A DNA stretch of 64,000 nt, taken from Elephas maximus indicus. Lineage: Eukaryota; Chordata; Mammalia; Proboscidea; Elephantidae. The stretch lies in contig NC_064842.1 of the NCBI RefSeq assembly GCF_024166365.1, forward strand, positions 22,167,001 to 22,231,000, in the 5' to 3' direction. Within the stretch, counting starts at the first letter, position 1; each line of letters opens with the position of its first letter. This document shows, piece by piece, positions 1 through 15,000 of the stretch. Position numbers and translations under genes: made by a program. A model generated the notes under the pieces. The model did not search any database and was not told the origin of the DNA. It was given only the letters and a program-made list of their open reading frames with translations.

Positions 1-3000
1 GGGCTCTGATTTACTATACGCTAGGCACTATTCGAGGCCTTGGAAATAACAGCAACAGTGAACAAGATAGACAAAGTTCCACCCTTCATGGAGTTCACTT
101 TAATTCTACTCAGAAGAAAGACAATATTCAAGTGCAATGAAGGAGAGAAAAAAAGATTGGCTGGCGGGCAGAATCCTTTCTCTAAAGCAGAGAGAGCTTC
201 TCAGAGGGAGTAACATGAATTTGGACCAAAATGATGAAAAGCAGCCAGCAGAGGGGAAAGGTTGAATATGAAGGCCCTAAGGTGGAAACCCTGGTGGCGT
301 AATGGTTAAATGCTATGGCTGCTAACCAAAAGGTCAGCAGTTCAAGTCCACTACGCTCTCCTTGGAAACCCTATGGGGCAGTTCTACTCTGTCCTATAGG
401 GTTGTTAAGAATTGAAAATCAACTCAACAGCAATGGTGATTGTTAAGGTCAGAAAATTAAGCCCTGGTGGTACAGCAGCTAAGAGCTAGGCTGCTAACCA
501 AAAGGTTGGTGGTTCAAACCTACCTGCTGCTCTGCGGGAGAAAGATGCGGCTGTTCTACATTGTTCTGTAGGGTCGCTATGAGTCAGAATCCACTTGACA
601 GCAACGGGTTTGGGTTTTGGTTTTAAGGTCGGAAAGGAATCCCTGCGGGAATGAAGAAAACCAAAGACACAAGGGAAAGATTAGTCCAAAGGACTATTGG
701 ACCACAACTACCACAGGCTCCAGCACAACTAGATGGTGTCCGGCTACCACCATCTACTGCTCTGACGGTAATCACAAAAGAGGATCCTGGACAGAGATGG
801 AGAAAAATGCAGAACAAAATTCTAACTCACAAAAAAAAGGACCAGACTTACTAATCTAACAGAGACTGGAGAAACACCAAATATGGCACTTATAGCTCAG
901 TAATGAAGTCACTTTTGAGGTTCACCCTTCAGCCAAAGATTAGACAGGCCCATAAAACAAGACTAAATGGGCACACCAGCCCAGGGGCAAGGATGAAAAG
1001 ACAGGAGGGGACAGGAAAGCTGGTAATGGAGAACCCAAGGTCAAGAAAGGCAGAGAGTTGACGCATTGTGAGGTTGGCAACCAATGTCACAAATTAATAT
1101 GTATTTTAATTGTTTAATGAGAAACTAATTTGCTCTGTAAACCTTCATCTAAAGCACAATAAAAAAAAAAAAGGGGGGAGGGATCCCTGGGTGGTGCAAA
1201 CAGTTAACATGCTCAGCTGCTAAAAGATTGGAGGTTTGAGTCCACTCAGAGATACCTCCTCTGAAGAAAGGCCTGGCAATCTACTTCTGAAAAATCAGTT
1301 AATTGAAAACTGTATGGAGCACAGTTCTACTCTGACACATATGGGGTCATCGAGAGTCAGATTTTCTCAATTGCAACTTGTTATGGTCAGAAAAGGCCTA
1401 AGGGGTTTTAGAAACAAAAGTTTCTAGAGTGGGTGGAGCTGAGCTAGTGAAGGGGAGGGATGAGGTAGGTGGGACCAGGTCTGCAGGGCGTGTGAATTAC
1501 ATTAAGGTGTTTGGGTTTTATGTCAAAGTCTGGGGGAAGAGGAAAGGGAAAGCGTGGTAATTGGGAAGACAGAAAGCATTTGTTGAAGAAACTGAGGCTC
1601 AGAGAAGTTGTGATTTTCCTAAGGACCCCCAGCAGGGCTGGGCATTGCACGTACCCTCACTCAACTCACTGTTCAGACATCTACTATCCCTGCTCCTGCC
1701 TGCTTTTCATCCCTCACAGGCGGCCAGCCTGCCCTCTCCTGCCCAACTGTGTGGCTGTCCTTCCCCTCCCTGGCTGGTTCCTCTATCACTCATCCTTCGA
1801 GTGATGTTTGCCACACAGCTAGTAAAGACATTGTCTCCCATATTTATTCTCCAGACATATCCTTGATGCTTCACTTTGATCAACGAATACTCTTCCCAAG
1901 TAAATCTACTTCCTAGTATTGACTTTGAATTTGATGAAGGCTGATTGTCCTTGGGCATTTGCCTGGATACTTACTGCCCATGCCCAGCACTGGTCCTCCA
2001 GCTGTCAGCCTTCTCCACATTCTTAGTCTTCCTTGAATCACAGTATCAAAGATTGCCCACCATTCTCCAAATACAGAGATCCCTGGTTTTGTAACTGGAT
2101 GAGCGTTGTGTCGTTTGGTCACCAAGATCCTTCCTGATGTAGCTTCCTCTCATACATTAACCTCTCTGGCTAGAGCGGGATGCGTCAGTGAATTCCTTAT
2201 GGTGAGCATTGCTCGGTTTCCTGTTGCTGTATGACAAGCCAGCCAGAACTCAGTGGTATAAAACAACCACTATTTTATTATGCTCACGGAGCCCATGGTT
2301 CGGGAACTAGGTAAGTGCACAGTGGCAAGAATTTGTCTCTGCTCCACGACATCTGGGGACTCAGCTGAGAGTGATTTGAACAGCTGGGGTGTGGGCTCAC
2401 CCGGAGGCTTCTTCGTTCACATGTCTGGCACCTGGGCTGGATGACTCAGGCTGGGCTCAGCTGGGGCTGAGGACTGGCATGAATCCACGGGGCCACTCAC
2501 AGCGAGATGGTGGATTTCTGCACAGAGCATCCTTCCAAGAAGCAGCTGGAGAGCCTGTGATCCAAGAGACCAAAACAGAAGCTGACCTGTCCAAGAGTGA
2601 TGAATTCCAATGTTTTTTTGTCTGGATTTCTTTCATCTTTTTTTTTTAGCATCTATTCAGGTACTTAAAATTATTCCGTTGATTTTTAGGAACTCATATA
2701 GTTAAGTAGTAAACTCTGTGTGTCATAGGTATTAAAAATAATTACCCATTTCCTCTTGATCTTATTTATGGCAGGTTTTTCCCCATGTAGGTTTTTCTTG
2801 TGTGTGTTTTTTTTTTCTCCTTGTGGCTTCAGAGGTTCGTGTTCTGTTTAAAAAGACTCTCTCAACCTCAAGATTATAAAAATATATGCCCCTCTTGTGA
2901 TTATTTCGAGCGCTACGGTTTCATGATTTTACACTTGAGTATTTGAACCAACCAGAATTAATTTTGATAATAGAAGTGAAGAAAGTATCTAGGTTCCATT

Positions 3001-6000
3001 TTCTCCGAATGCCTAACCAGTTGTCCCAAGCGCGGTTACAGAATAATCTACCTCTTGACACTTGAATGTGCTGTGATTGTGTCTATGGCTTATCACTGTA
3101 GTAACTCCGAAAGCTCCTTGAGAACATGGGCTGTGCTCTATTTTGTGATACTCATGACATCCACATTTTCGGCGTTTAATACTTGGTGATAAATTAGAAA
3201 ACCTGCGGTGTCAGCTTCAGAGGGAGAAAATAGAACTAGTAGATGAGTAAACCCAGTTGCCATAGAGTTGATTGTGACTCATAGCGACCCTACAGGACAG
3301 AGTAGAACTACCCCATAGGGTTTCCAAGGAGCGCCTAGTGAAATTGAACTGCCAACCTTTTGGTTCGCAGCCAAAGCTCTTAACCACTGTGCCACCAAGG
3401 TTTCCACTAGGTGAGTAGTGAGTTGTTTTCAGTCATTAGTTCAAGGAGGGAAAATTGTTTCTGTGCCTGTAGTGGCCCCGCGGGGGAAAGAACTGGCAAT
3501 CTGCTCATGTAAAGACTCCAGCCTAGAAAATTCTATGGGGCAGTTCTGCTCTGTCATGTGGGGTCATTATGATCCACTCAATGGCATCTAACAACAACAG
3601 CAGTATTAAGGAGTTCCTGGTGGTGCAAACAGTTAAGCGCTCAACTACGAGCCAAAAGGTTGAGGTTTGAGTCCACCTAGAGGCACCTCAAATTTTAGAG
3701 GCACCTCAAAAGAAATGCCTGGTAATTTGCTACCGAAAAATCAGCCATTGAAAACCCTGTGGAGCACAGTTCTACTCTGACACACATGGAGCCGTCATGA
3801 GTCAGAATCAAAAAACCGACGACTGGTTTTAGCGGTGCACTAGTCACCCGCTCCCCACCCCATAAAAGAGGGCTGATAGAAAATGAGCTGCTTATGTATG
3901 GCTAACATGGGATATGTAGCTGACTCCGGATTCGCTTGCTTGCCTAGACCAGACATCAGCAAACTAGAGCCTACGACCACGCAGCCTGCAGCCTATTTTT
4001 GTAAATAAAGTCTGATTGGAACACAGCCACACCCATCTGTTTACTACTGTCTCTGGCAGCTTCTGTGTTATAAATGCAGAGTTGAGTGGTTGCAACAAAG
4101 ACCTTAAGACTTGCAAAGCCTGAAATATTTGCTATTTGGCCCTTTAGGAAAAGTTTGCTGGCCTTTGCTGTAAAAAAAAAAAAAAAAAAAAAAAGGTCAT
4201 CTTTGAATCGACCAAGGCTCATGGTGACCCCATGTGTGTCAGAGTAGAACTGTGCTCCACAGAGTTTTCAGTGGCTGATTATTCACAAATAGGTTGCCAG
4301 GATTTTCTTCTCAGGCACCCCTGGATGGACTCAAGCCTTCAACTTTTTGGTTAGCATCTGAGCACATTAACTGTTCACACCACTCCTACTTAAGGTTCAC
4401 AGTAATAGTTCTATCGTCAAGGTAGCCTGGGGAATAAGTCATACCAGAAAGACAGCAGTTTTGCTGTTATCATTTCGGTCCTCTAGGAGGTTAAAAGAAA
4501 ACCATCTTAAAATACTGGACTCTTACTGATTTTGCATTGCCACGCCCTTGACTGGAGGAGTTTGATATGTGGCACAGTGGTTAAGAACTTGGCTGCTAAC
4601 CGAAAGATCAGGGGTTCGAATCAACCAGCCCCTCCATGAGAGAAAGATGCAGCCAGGCAGTCTGCTTCCTTAAAGATTCACAGCCTTGGAAACCCTATGG
4701 AGCAGTTCTGCTCTGTCTTATAGGGTCGCTATGAGCTGGAAATTGGACTGGGCAATGGGGTACCTGGACAAAGTTCTTCATAGGTCCAAAAAAAGGCATC
4801 CTTACCATACCTCAGCTTCCACCCTCTCCTCCCTTATCCTGAAAATATGCGTGGAAGACTCCTCAGTGTGTGTTGTTTTCTTTCATGAACAAAAGGAACC
4901 CGTTCCCACCTATTTCTCAGCAAACTCCCTCAGGGTCAGAAGACCTGAGCCCCTCACAGTTGATAGGCCCAAGTCATATAAGGCTAGGTCTAGGGCGGTT
5001 TTTTAACCGTGGGCATGACTAACATTTAGGTTAAATAACCCTTTGTTGTGGGAGGCTATTGTGGGCATTGTAGGATTTTGAGTAGCATAGCATCCCTGGC
5101 CACAGCTGGATTCTAGAAGCACCCCTCCCCCACATAGTGATACCAAAAATGTATTCCTTGTTTATGTTCGCTGCCACGGAATCAGCCCCCGACTCACGGC
5201 GATCCCATGTACAAGGGTACAAAATGTTGGCTGGTCCTGTGCTAGCCCCACGATCATTTCTGTATCTGACCGTTGTAATCCATAGGATTTTCATTAACTG
5301 GTTTTTAGAAGTAGGTCACCAAGCCTTTCTTCCTAGTCTCTCCTAGGAAGCTCTGTTGAAACCTGTGTAGCATCGTAGCAACACGCAAGCCTCCAACGGC
5401 AGATGGGTAGTGGCTGCGCCTAAGGTGTGTTGGCCTGGAATTGAACGAAGGTCTGTCACTTGGGAGGTAAGAATTCTGCCACTGAAGCACCAATACCTCA
5501 ATAACGTCACCAGACAGTGCGAAATATCTCCTAAGGGGCAAAATTGCCACAGCTGAGAACTGCTGGTCTAGCACGTGCATTAGATGACCCAAAGTATAGC
5601 ACAGCATCACCTGGGAGCTTGTTTAAAATGCAGGCTCTCAGGCATCTCCCTAGAACTACTGGATCGGAATCTGCAGTTTATCAAGCTCTCCTGGTGATTC
5701 TTGGCACGTCTGAGTTTGACAAGTACTGCTCTAGACGGCTTTGGGTGGTAACACCATTGCTGCTTTCTCCTTCCACCCTTCGGGATAGCACCCTAATTAT
5801 GCTCCATCTACCGTATATCCACGTCAGGAGCCCCGATGGTACAGTGGTTAAAGGCTTGGCTGCTAACCAAAAGGTCAGCGATTCAAACCTACCAGCCACT
5901 CCGCAAGAGAAAGATGTGGCAGTCTGCTTCCGTGAAGATCTACAGACTTGGAAACCTCATGGGGGAGTTCTACTTTGTTCTGTAGGGTGACTTGGAGTCC

Positions 6001-9000
6001 GAATTGACTCCACAGCAATGGGTTTGGTTTCTTGGGTTTTTATATCCACCCTGTTTCCAGCTCAAATACATTCAATTCAACATTTTTGCGCGTATACCTG
6101 GGAAAGATCAGTACACTTTTAGTTTCAACGTCTTCCAATAATTTATAAAAGTTCTTCATAAGTGATGAAATTCTAAAGGCAGCAAGTTTTCAACTAACAG
6201 GACTGTACCTGAAATTGCTGCCTGTATCCAAGAAATGCCAGCCACCTTGAAACCTGTCTTCTCCATTGACGTTTAAGTCAGAGCTAACATACACCACCAG
6301 ATGGCGCCAACACTGCGGCTTTGGGTTAGAAATGACCCATCAGTTTGTTGCCAATAAACGTCAAACCAAAAAAATAAGCCCCGTTACCATGGAGTCAATT
6401 TCGACACCTAGCGACCTATGGGACAGAGTAGAACTGCCCCATAGGGTTTCCAAGGAGTGGCTGGTGGATTTGAAATGCTAGACCTTTTAGTTAGTAGCCA
6501 AGCTCTTAAGAACTCTGCCACCAGGGCTCCAACAATAAACAAATCTCCCAAATTTTAAATTTCTTAATAAGTGTATCAGAAACACCTGGAAAAGCCAGCC
6601 TTAATCAGAGGAAGATTAGCTCTAAGCATTGAGGGAAGAGAAGATAGGAACATTAACTGTGTCTTCCTGGCGTGAATGTTTGGAAAAGAACGGCAGAGAC
6701 ATTGATAGCGACAAAATACTAGAAAGAAAAAGCCAGACCTCCAAACTCTTGGTGTTGCCATGGCAACTGGAGCTCACAGATTACGCCATCATAAAGGTTC
6801 AAATGGCCCAGGTGAATTATGGGAGGAGGGTAGGGAGTGAGGACGTAAGCCACCCTGCGGAAAAGGCAAGTTAGGACAGGGATAACGTGGAGAATTTCTA
6901 ATAACAGAAATACAATCAGTGCCAGGTGTTCATCCATTTCACCCTCCTATGACTCCTTTTACCAAAAGCTAAACACTGCGCGGATATTAATTCATCCCCA
7001 AGCATTGAGCTGATAAGTGCAAACACTACCACAAGCCTTACACACTTTTACCGGTTCCGGTTGAACTGATTCCAACTCATGACGACCCCATGTCTGTCAT
7101 AGTAGAGCTGTGCTCCATAGGCTTTTTTTTTCTAAATTTTATTTATTTTACTGTTGTTGAGAATATACAAAGCAAAACATACCAATTCAACAGTTTCTGA
7201 GTTGCTCCTCCCTCATTAACATAAACTCTCTCCCCCAAAGGTTCCTACATAATCCTTCAAGTTGCTGTTGTCAGTTTGATCCCATATAGATAGTTCTTAA
7301 AGGAGCATAATGCTCAAGGCAGACTTTTTTTGCTAGTTAAGCTAAACTACTGTTTGGTTTTAACATGACTTCAGGGGGTGTTTTTGGTTTAAGGTTGAAA
7401 GATTATCTCAGGGCAACAGTTTTAGGGGTTCATGGGAATTTGAAATTCTGTCCTGCATTTTCTCCCTTTTGATCAGGATTCTTCTACGGAATCTTCGACC
7501 AAAATATTCAGTAATGGTAGGTGGGCACCATCCAGTTCTTCTGGTCTCATGGCAAAGGAGGCAGTGTTCATGGAGGCAATTAGCCACAAATTCCATATTC
7601 TCCTCCTATTTCTGACTGTCTTTCTTCCTCTGTCACTCCAGGTGAATAGAAACCAATTGTTGTGCCCTGAACAGCCACTTGGAAGCTTTTAAGGTCCCAG
7701 GCACTACTCAAAAACTAGGAGGTAGAACAGAAGCACCAAACACGTTATTAGGGCAATTAACTGGGATGTCCCATGAAAACAGGACCCTAAACCTCCAAAC
7801 CAAGGAACCAAATCCCAGGAGGTGTTTGGTTGTACATAACTCTTTCATGCACAGTGGTACATATAGTGACCATGAATTTTTCAGCCTCTGGAGTTTATTG
7901 GAAAGCTGCTGTACCAATATATAAACCAATAGGCCCCAGTGCGGACTCTGGGGTATAATTAGTGGTACTAAATATGTACCACTAAACACTTAAGGTAGGC
8001 TTGTGGGAGGGGGCAAGAAAAAAAATCCATACTGTCTACCAAAAATCCAGACACACACAATGATTTAGAATGATTCCATTAATGAAAACAAAAAATTCAA
8101 AGCAGAAAATAATTGGGTCACCAAAGGGATAAACAGTCTCAGCAGCTACTCTTTTTTTTTTTTTTTTTTGTCATTGTTGTAAATATATCTATCACACAAC
8201 TTTAGCCAATTCAACTTTTTACAGGTGTACAACTTTGTCTTAGGCTGGGTTCTCTGGAGAAGCAAAACCAGTAAATGTATAGATAGAGAGAGACTTATCT
8301 CAAGGAAACAGCTCACATGGTTGTAGAGGTTAGAAAGTCCCAAGTCCGTGGGTCAGGTGTGTGGAGTCTTCTGCTGACTCCTGTGGCTACAGGGGCTGAC
8401 AAACACAAGATCAGCAAGTCAAATGGCTGGCTGCTGGCTCACGGGCTGCAGAGACTGACAAATCCAAGATCAGCAGGCAATACGATAGGCAGCTGGCTCA
8501 AACCCCCAAAACTGGAGATCAGATGATGATGCAGGATGCAGGATCCAGAGCAAGTGAGCGAGCTTCGCCAGAGCATCCATATATATCAGATGTAGACCAC
8601 ATCGCCAAGCAAACTCCCTTTCCAACTGATTGGTCGCTTACATCGTACCACAAAATGGAGAATAATTACATCAGATCACAATATGGAGGAAGACCACATC
8701 ATTACATAACTGCCAAACCACTGAAAATTACGGCCCAGTCAAAGTGACACACAACCTTAACCATCATAGTCCACACCTTGTCAACTTGGCACCTGTACAC
8801 ATTTTCTTAAATCATACACAGTCTCTAAACAAAGACAATTACAAAGTCATACTTGCACCCAACATGATCAACTAGCATGTATACAACTGAAAATGCACTA
8901 GCCTCACTAACATGTTATATAAGGGAGGGAAGAAAACAAGAATATTTGCTATACACACACAACACACATGTACATGTTTAATAAAACAATGAAGACACAC

Positions 9001-12000
9001 TCATAACAATTACAGTGTTTCTGCACCTGGTCACGTGGTGATAACTGGTATTTAGATCTACCTTCTTCCACCACCCATTTCATATTCCCTTGACCCTCAG
9101 CAAGCACCTTAGCTGGTCATAATTCTTTGCCTGGTGGAGTGACCCAAATCTTCATTCCTCGAGCGTTCCATAGAATTTTTAATGACTGATTTTTCAGAAG
9201 TAGATCACCAGGCCTTTCTTTTGGGCTGCCTTTCCATTAGCTGCTGAGCATGTTCACAGTTTGTACCACCCAGGGACTCCTTTCACACACTAAGCTGTGG
9301 TATTAGAAAGCCTTTTTCATTATCAAAATCAGATTAACATTAGAAAATCAGTAGTGTAGATTCCTGGGTCAGGCCTCTGAAGGGATGAGTCTGAATGAGG
9401 GTGGAGGGTGGGACATCATGGGCAGGAATCTTTTTTGAATTGACTCAGCTCCCAAGGAACTTTGATAATTAAGGAGCACCCTGGATGGCAGACAGAGGAT
9501 TTTTTCAATCAGTGAAAATGACTAGTCTCAATCCTAAATCGAAATGAGCATTACCATGTGAATGTAAATACCATGATTCCCTCTAAGTACAGTATCCTTC
9601 TGGGAACCACCACTTGCTTTGGTCTTCAAAGATGTGCCTTTTCTCCTACTCCATTTTTTTGTCCACCAGGTCTTCTCTAAGATTTTAGGCACTGGCTCTG
9701 TTGAGTGACTTGTCTGTTCTCACTCATGGTCTATTTTTTGAGCATTTCAGTGTCAATGCTCATGTTCTCTCTTATACCTGGAATATCCCTTCCTCTAGGG
9801 ACAAGGTCCTCCTACTCAGCCCTCAAGACTCAAGGCATCTTCTCGGCTTGGTGATGTGCTCTTCCGTTTAATCAAGGGCACTGTCATTTATTCAGGATCT
9901 ACAATGGCCCTAATTACTATTCGCTAAGACTTTGAAGGGTAGATATTATTATTATCCCTATTTTAAGGGTTAAGAAACTGAGATGAAGACAAATTGAATA
10001 ATTTTCCTAAAGGTGTAGATCTAGTAAACCTGCAGGTAAAACTACCTTAGTCTTGATCGTGTTGTATCCCAGTATTGTCTGGGACCTAATTATACTTAAG
10101 AAAAAAAAAAAAAATTTTTTTCTCTGAAATTCAAATTTAACTGGGAGTCCTATATTTTTCCTTGCTAAACTTGGCAACCCTATGTGTGATTCAGGTATGG
10201 GCTATGTATGGGTCAATGTCAGGGTTCAAATTCTTGATTCCGCTTCTTACCCCTGCCCAGCCTCATCCCTTAGGACTCTACCCCTGGCCCAGTAAGTCTT
10301 AAATAAATGGAACTGCACCCAGCTTTTGAGTCCCCAGACCTTCCAAAGGCTGTTCCCCACTTTGGTTCACTAGAAAATGCCAACTCATTCTTCAAACCAA
10401 GGTCAAGTGACTTCTATCACCCCAAGCACGGACAGTTGTTCCTATCTGTGTCCTTCCTGTGCATACTTTGTTCATGCCTTTATTATTGCATATTCCAAAC
10501 CCAAAACAAACAAACAAACCCTATGGGACAGTTCTATTCTGTCGTATAGGATCACTATGAGTCAGAATTGTGTACTCCATGGGTTCTTAATTATTGTAGT
10601 TAGAACATTGCCTAGCAGGTGCAATATGAATTAAGATCGTACATAACTAACAGATAAATAATTAAAAGAATGAATAAATAATTATTACAACAGTGAACAA
10701 CTTCACATGATAATCTAATTTTTCAAGTAGACTCTTGTTCACTTGGGGATAGTGGAGAGGTTGCTTTACATTACAAAAATGTAAGTGAAGAAATTGAAAA
10801 GCAGTGAAGACATAATAAATTTTAGGCCAGGACTTTGGCTTCCAACTGACTAGAAAAAATGAGATATCTAGACCATGAAATCAGATCAAACAAAGGGAAA
10901 AGTTAATAAATGACTATGGCTTTCCTCTCAACCTCTGGAGAACTCTACAACTCCACAAACACATCAGCTATGCCCATCTCTCAAACTTGACCCTCCCTGC
11001 CATCCAGCTGTGTCACCAGACTGACCCTCAGAGCCACAGGTGAGCCCCACAGGCCAGAGCTGGGTCTCCCCACAGCAGTCAAAGCTCAAAGCCCTGAGTG
11101 GGTGTCACTGTTTCAGTCAGGGAAGAGGGTAATTGAAGGCACTGTGTTATCTAGGAGCACTGGTACTGCAATGGTTAAAAGCTTGGCTGTTATTCAAAAA
11201 TGGGCAGTTCAAATCCACCAGCTGCTCCCTGAAACCCTCTGGGGCACTTCTACTCTGTCCTATAGGGTTGTCATAAGTTGGAATGGACTCTACGGCAATG
11301 GTTTGTGGAGGGGAGGGGGGGCGGCGATCTAGAACTTAATTTGGGAGCATTTCTCATGTCTCAGGACCATTTAAAATGGTTTGTGCCATTTTACTTGACT
11401 CATGTTGTTGTTGTTGTTCGGTGCCGTCGAGTTTGGACTCATAGTGACCCCATGTACCACATAAGGAAACACTGCCTGGCCCTTCACCATGCTCACATTG
11501 TTGTGCTTGAGCCCATTGTTGCAGCCACTGTGTCAATCCATCTCATTGAGGATCTTCCTCTTTTTTGCTGACCCTGTACTTTTTTGTACTCTACCAAGCA
11601 TGATGTCCTTCTCTAGGGACTGATCCCTCTTGATAACATGTCCAAAGTATGTAAGACGCAGCCTTGCCATCCTTGCTTCTAAGGAGCATTCTGGTTGTAC
11701 TTCTAACAAGACAGAATTTGTTCGGTCTTTTGGCAGTTCATGGTATACTTAATATGCTTCAAGGTAACATTTTTTCTTTTCAACACTTCAAAGAGGTCTT
11801 TCAAAGCAGATTTGCCCAGTGCAATGCATCTCTTGATTTCTTGACTGCTGCTTCAATGGATGTTGATTGTGGATCCAAGCAAAATGAAATCCTTGCCAAC
11901 TTCAATGTTTTCTCTGTTTATCAAGATGTTGCTTATTGGCCCAGGTGTAAGAATTTTTGTTTTCTTTATGTTGAGGTGTAATCCATACTGAAGGCTGTGG

Positions 12001-15000
12001 TCTTTGATCTTCATCAGCTAGTGCTTCAAGTCCTCTTCACTTTCAGCAAGTAAGGTTGTGTTATCCGCATAACACAAGTTGTTAATGAGCCTTCCTCCAA
12101 TCCTTATGCCCTGTTCTTCTTCATACAGTCCAGCTTCTTGGATTACCTGATCAGCATACAGATTGAACAGATATAGAAACATGATACAAACCTGATGCAC
12201 ACCTTTCCTGACTTTAAACCACATGGTATCCCGTTTGGGGAAACCCTTTGGGGAATTCCCTTTGGGAAAACCGTGGTGGCGTAGTGGTTAAATGCCATGG
12301 CTGCTAACCAAAGGGCCGGCAGTTCAAATCCCCCAGACGCTCCTTGGAAACTCTGTGGTTCAGTTCTATTCTGTCCTATAGGGTCGCTATGAGTCGATGG
12401 CACTGGGTTTTTTAGTATCCCCTTGTTCTGTCCTAACAACTGCCTCTCGATCTATGTACAGATTCCTCATGAGCACAATTAAGTGTTCTGGAATTCCCTT
12501 TCTTCACAATGTTATCCGTAAGTTGTTATGATCCACACAGTCGAATGCCTTTGCATAGTTAATAAAACACAGGTAAACATCTTTCTGGTATTCTCTGCTT
12601 TCAGCCAGGATCCATCTGACATTAGCAATGATATCGCTGGTTCCATGTCCTCTTCTGAATCGGCCTGAATTTCTGGCAGTTCCGTGTCGATATCCTGCTG
12701 CAGCCACTTTTTTTTATTTTTTATTTATTTTTTATTTTTATTGTACTTTAGATGAAGGTTTACAGGACAAACTAGTTTCTCATCAGTACATACATTGTTC
12801 TGTGACATTGGTTAACCACCCCTCGACATGTCAACACTCTCCCTTCTCAACCTTGGGTTCCCTATTACCAGCTTTCCGGTTCCCTCCTGCCTTCCAGTCC
12901 CTGCCCCAGGGCTGGTGCACCCCTTTAGTCTTATTTTGTTCCATGGGCCTGTTCAGTCTTTGGCTGAATGGTGAACCTCAGGTGTGACCTCATTACTGAG
13001 CTGAAAGGGTGTCCAGGGGCCATACTCTCAGAGTTTCTCCAATCTTCGTCAGGCCAGCAAGTCTGGTCTTTCTTTTTGAGTTAGAATTTTGTTCTACATT
13101 TTTCTCCAGCTCTGTCCAGGACCCTCTATTGTGATCCCTGTCAGAGCAGTCAGTGGTGGTAGCTGGGCACCATCTTGTTCTACTAGACTCAGTCTGGTAG
13201 AGGCCATGGTAGATGTGGTCCATTAGTCCTTGGGACTAATCTTTCCCTTGTATCTTTAGTTTTCTTCATTCTACTTGATCCGGAAGGGGTGAGACCAGTG
13301 GAGTAACCTACGTGGCCGCTCACAGGCCTTTTTTTTTTTTTTTAAATTAATTTTTATTAAGCTTCAAGTGAACATTTACCATTCCAATCAGTCTGTCACA
13401 TGTAGGTTTACATACATCATACTCCCTTCTCCCACTTGCTCTCCCCCTATTGAGTCAGCCCTTTCAGTCTCTCCTTTCGTGCCAATTTTGCCATCTTCCC
13501 TCTCTCTCTATCTTCCCATCCCCCCTCCAGTCAAGAGTTGCCAACACACTCTCCAGTGTCCACCTAATTTAATTGGCTCACTCTTCATCAGCATCTCTCT
13601 CCCCTCCGCTGACCAGTCCTTTTCATGCCTTATGAACTGTCTTCGGGGATGGTTCCTGTCCTGTGCCATCAGAAGTTCTGGGGAGCATTGTCTCTGGGAT
13701 TCCTCTAGTCGCATTAGGTATGGTCTTTTTATGAGAATTTGGGGTCTGTATCCCATTGGCCTCCTGCTCCCTCAGGAGTTGTCTGTTGTGCTCCCTAGCA
13801 GGGCAGACATCGATTGTGGCCGGGCACCAACTAGTTCTTCTGGTCTCAGGATAATGTAGGTCTCTGGTTCATGTGGCCGTTTCTGTCTCTTGGGTTCTTA
13901 GTTGTCGTGTGGCCTTGGTGTTCTTCCTTTGCCTTTGCTCCAGGTGGGTTGAGACCAATTGAGGTATCTTAGATGGCCGCTTGTTGGCATTTAGGACCCC
14001 AGGCGCCACAATTCAAAGTGGGATGCAGAATGTTTTCATAATAGAATTATTTTGCCCGTTGACTTAGAAGTCTCCTCAAACCATGTTCCCCAGACCCCAG
14101 CCCCTGCTCCGCTGACCTTTGAAGCTTTCATTTTATCCCGGAAACCTCTTTGCTTTTAGTCCAGTCCAATTAGGCTGACCTTCCTTGTATCGTGTGTTGT
14201 CTTTCCCTTCACCCAAAGCAGTTCTTATCTACTGATTGATCAATAAAAAACCCTCTCCCTCCCTCCCCCCTTTGTAACCACAAAAGTATGTGTCCTTCTC
14301 TGTTTTTTCTATTTCTCAAGATCCTATAATAGTGGTCTTATACAATATTTGTCCTTTTGCCTCTGACTCATTTCGCTCAGCATAATGTCTTCCAGATTCC
14401 TCCATGTTATGAAATGTTTCAGAGATTCGTCACTGTTTTTTATCGATGCGTAGTATTCCATTGTGTGAATATACCACAATTTATTTACCCATTCATCCGT
14501 TGACGGACATCTTGGTTGCTTCCAGCTTTTTGCTATTGTAAACAGAGCTGCAATAAACATGGGTGTGCATATGTCTGTTTGTGTGAAGGCTCTTGTATCT
14601 CTAGGGTATATTCCGAGGAGTGGGATTTCTGGGTTGTATCGTAGTTCTATTTCTAACTGTTTAAGATAACGCCAGATGGATTTCCAAAGTGGTTGTACCA
14701 TTTTACAATCCCACCAGCAGTGTATGAGAGTTCCAATCTCTCTGCAGCCTCTCCAACATTTGTTATTTTGTGTTTTTTGGATTAATGCCAGTCTAGTTGG
14801 TGTGAGATGGAATCTCATCGTAGTTTTCATTTGCATTTCTCTAATGGCTAACGATCGGGAGCATTTTCTCATGTATCTGTTGGCTGCCTGTATATCTTCT
14901 TTAGTGAAATGTGTGTTCATATCCTTTGCCCACTTCTTGATTGGGTTGTTTGTCTTTTTGTGGTTGAGTTTTGACAGAGTCATGTAGATTTTAGAGATCA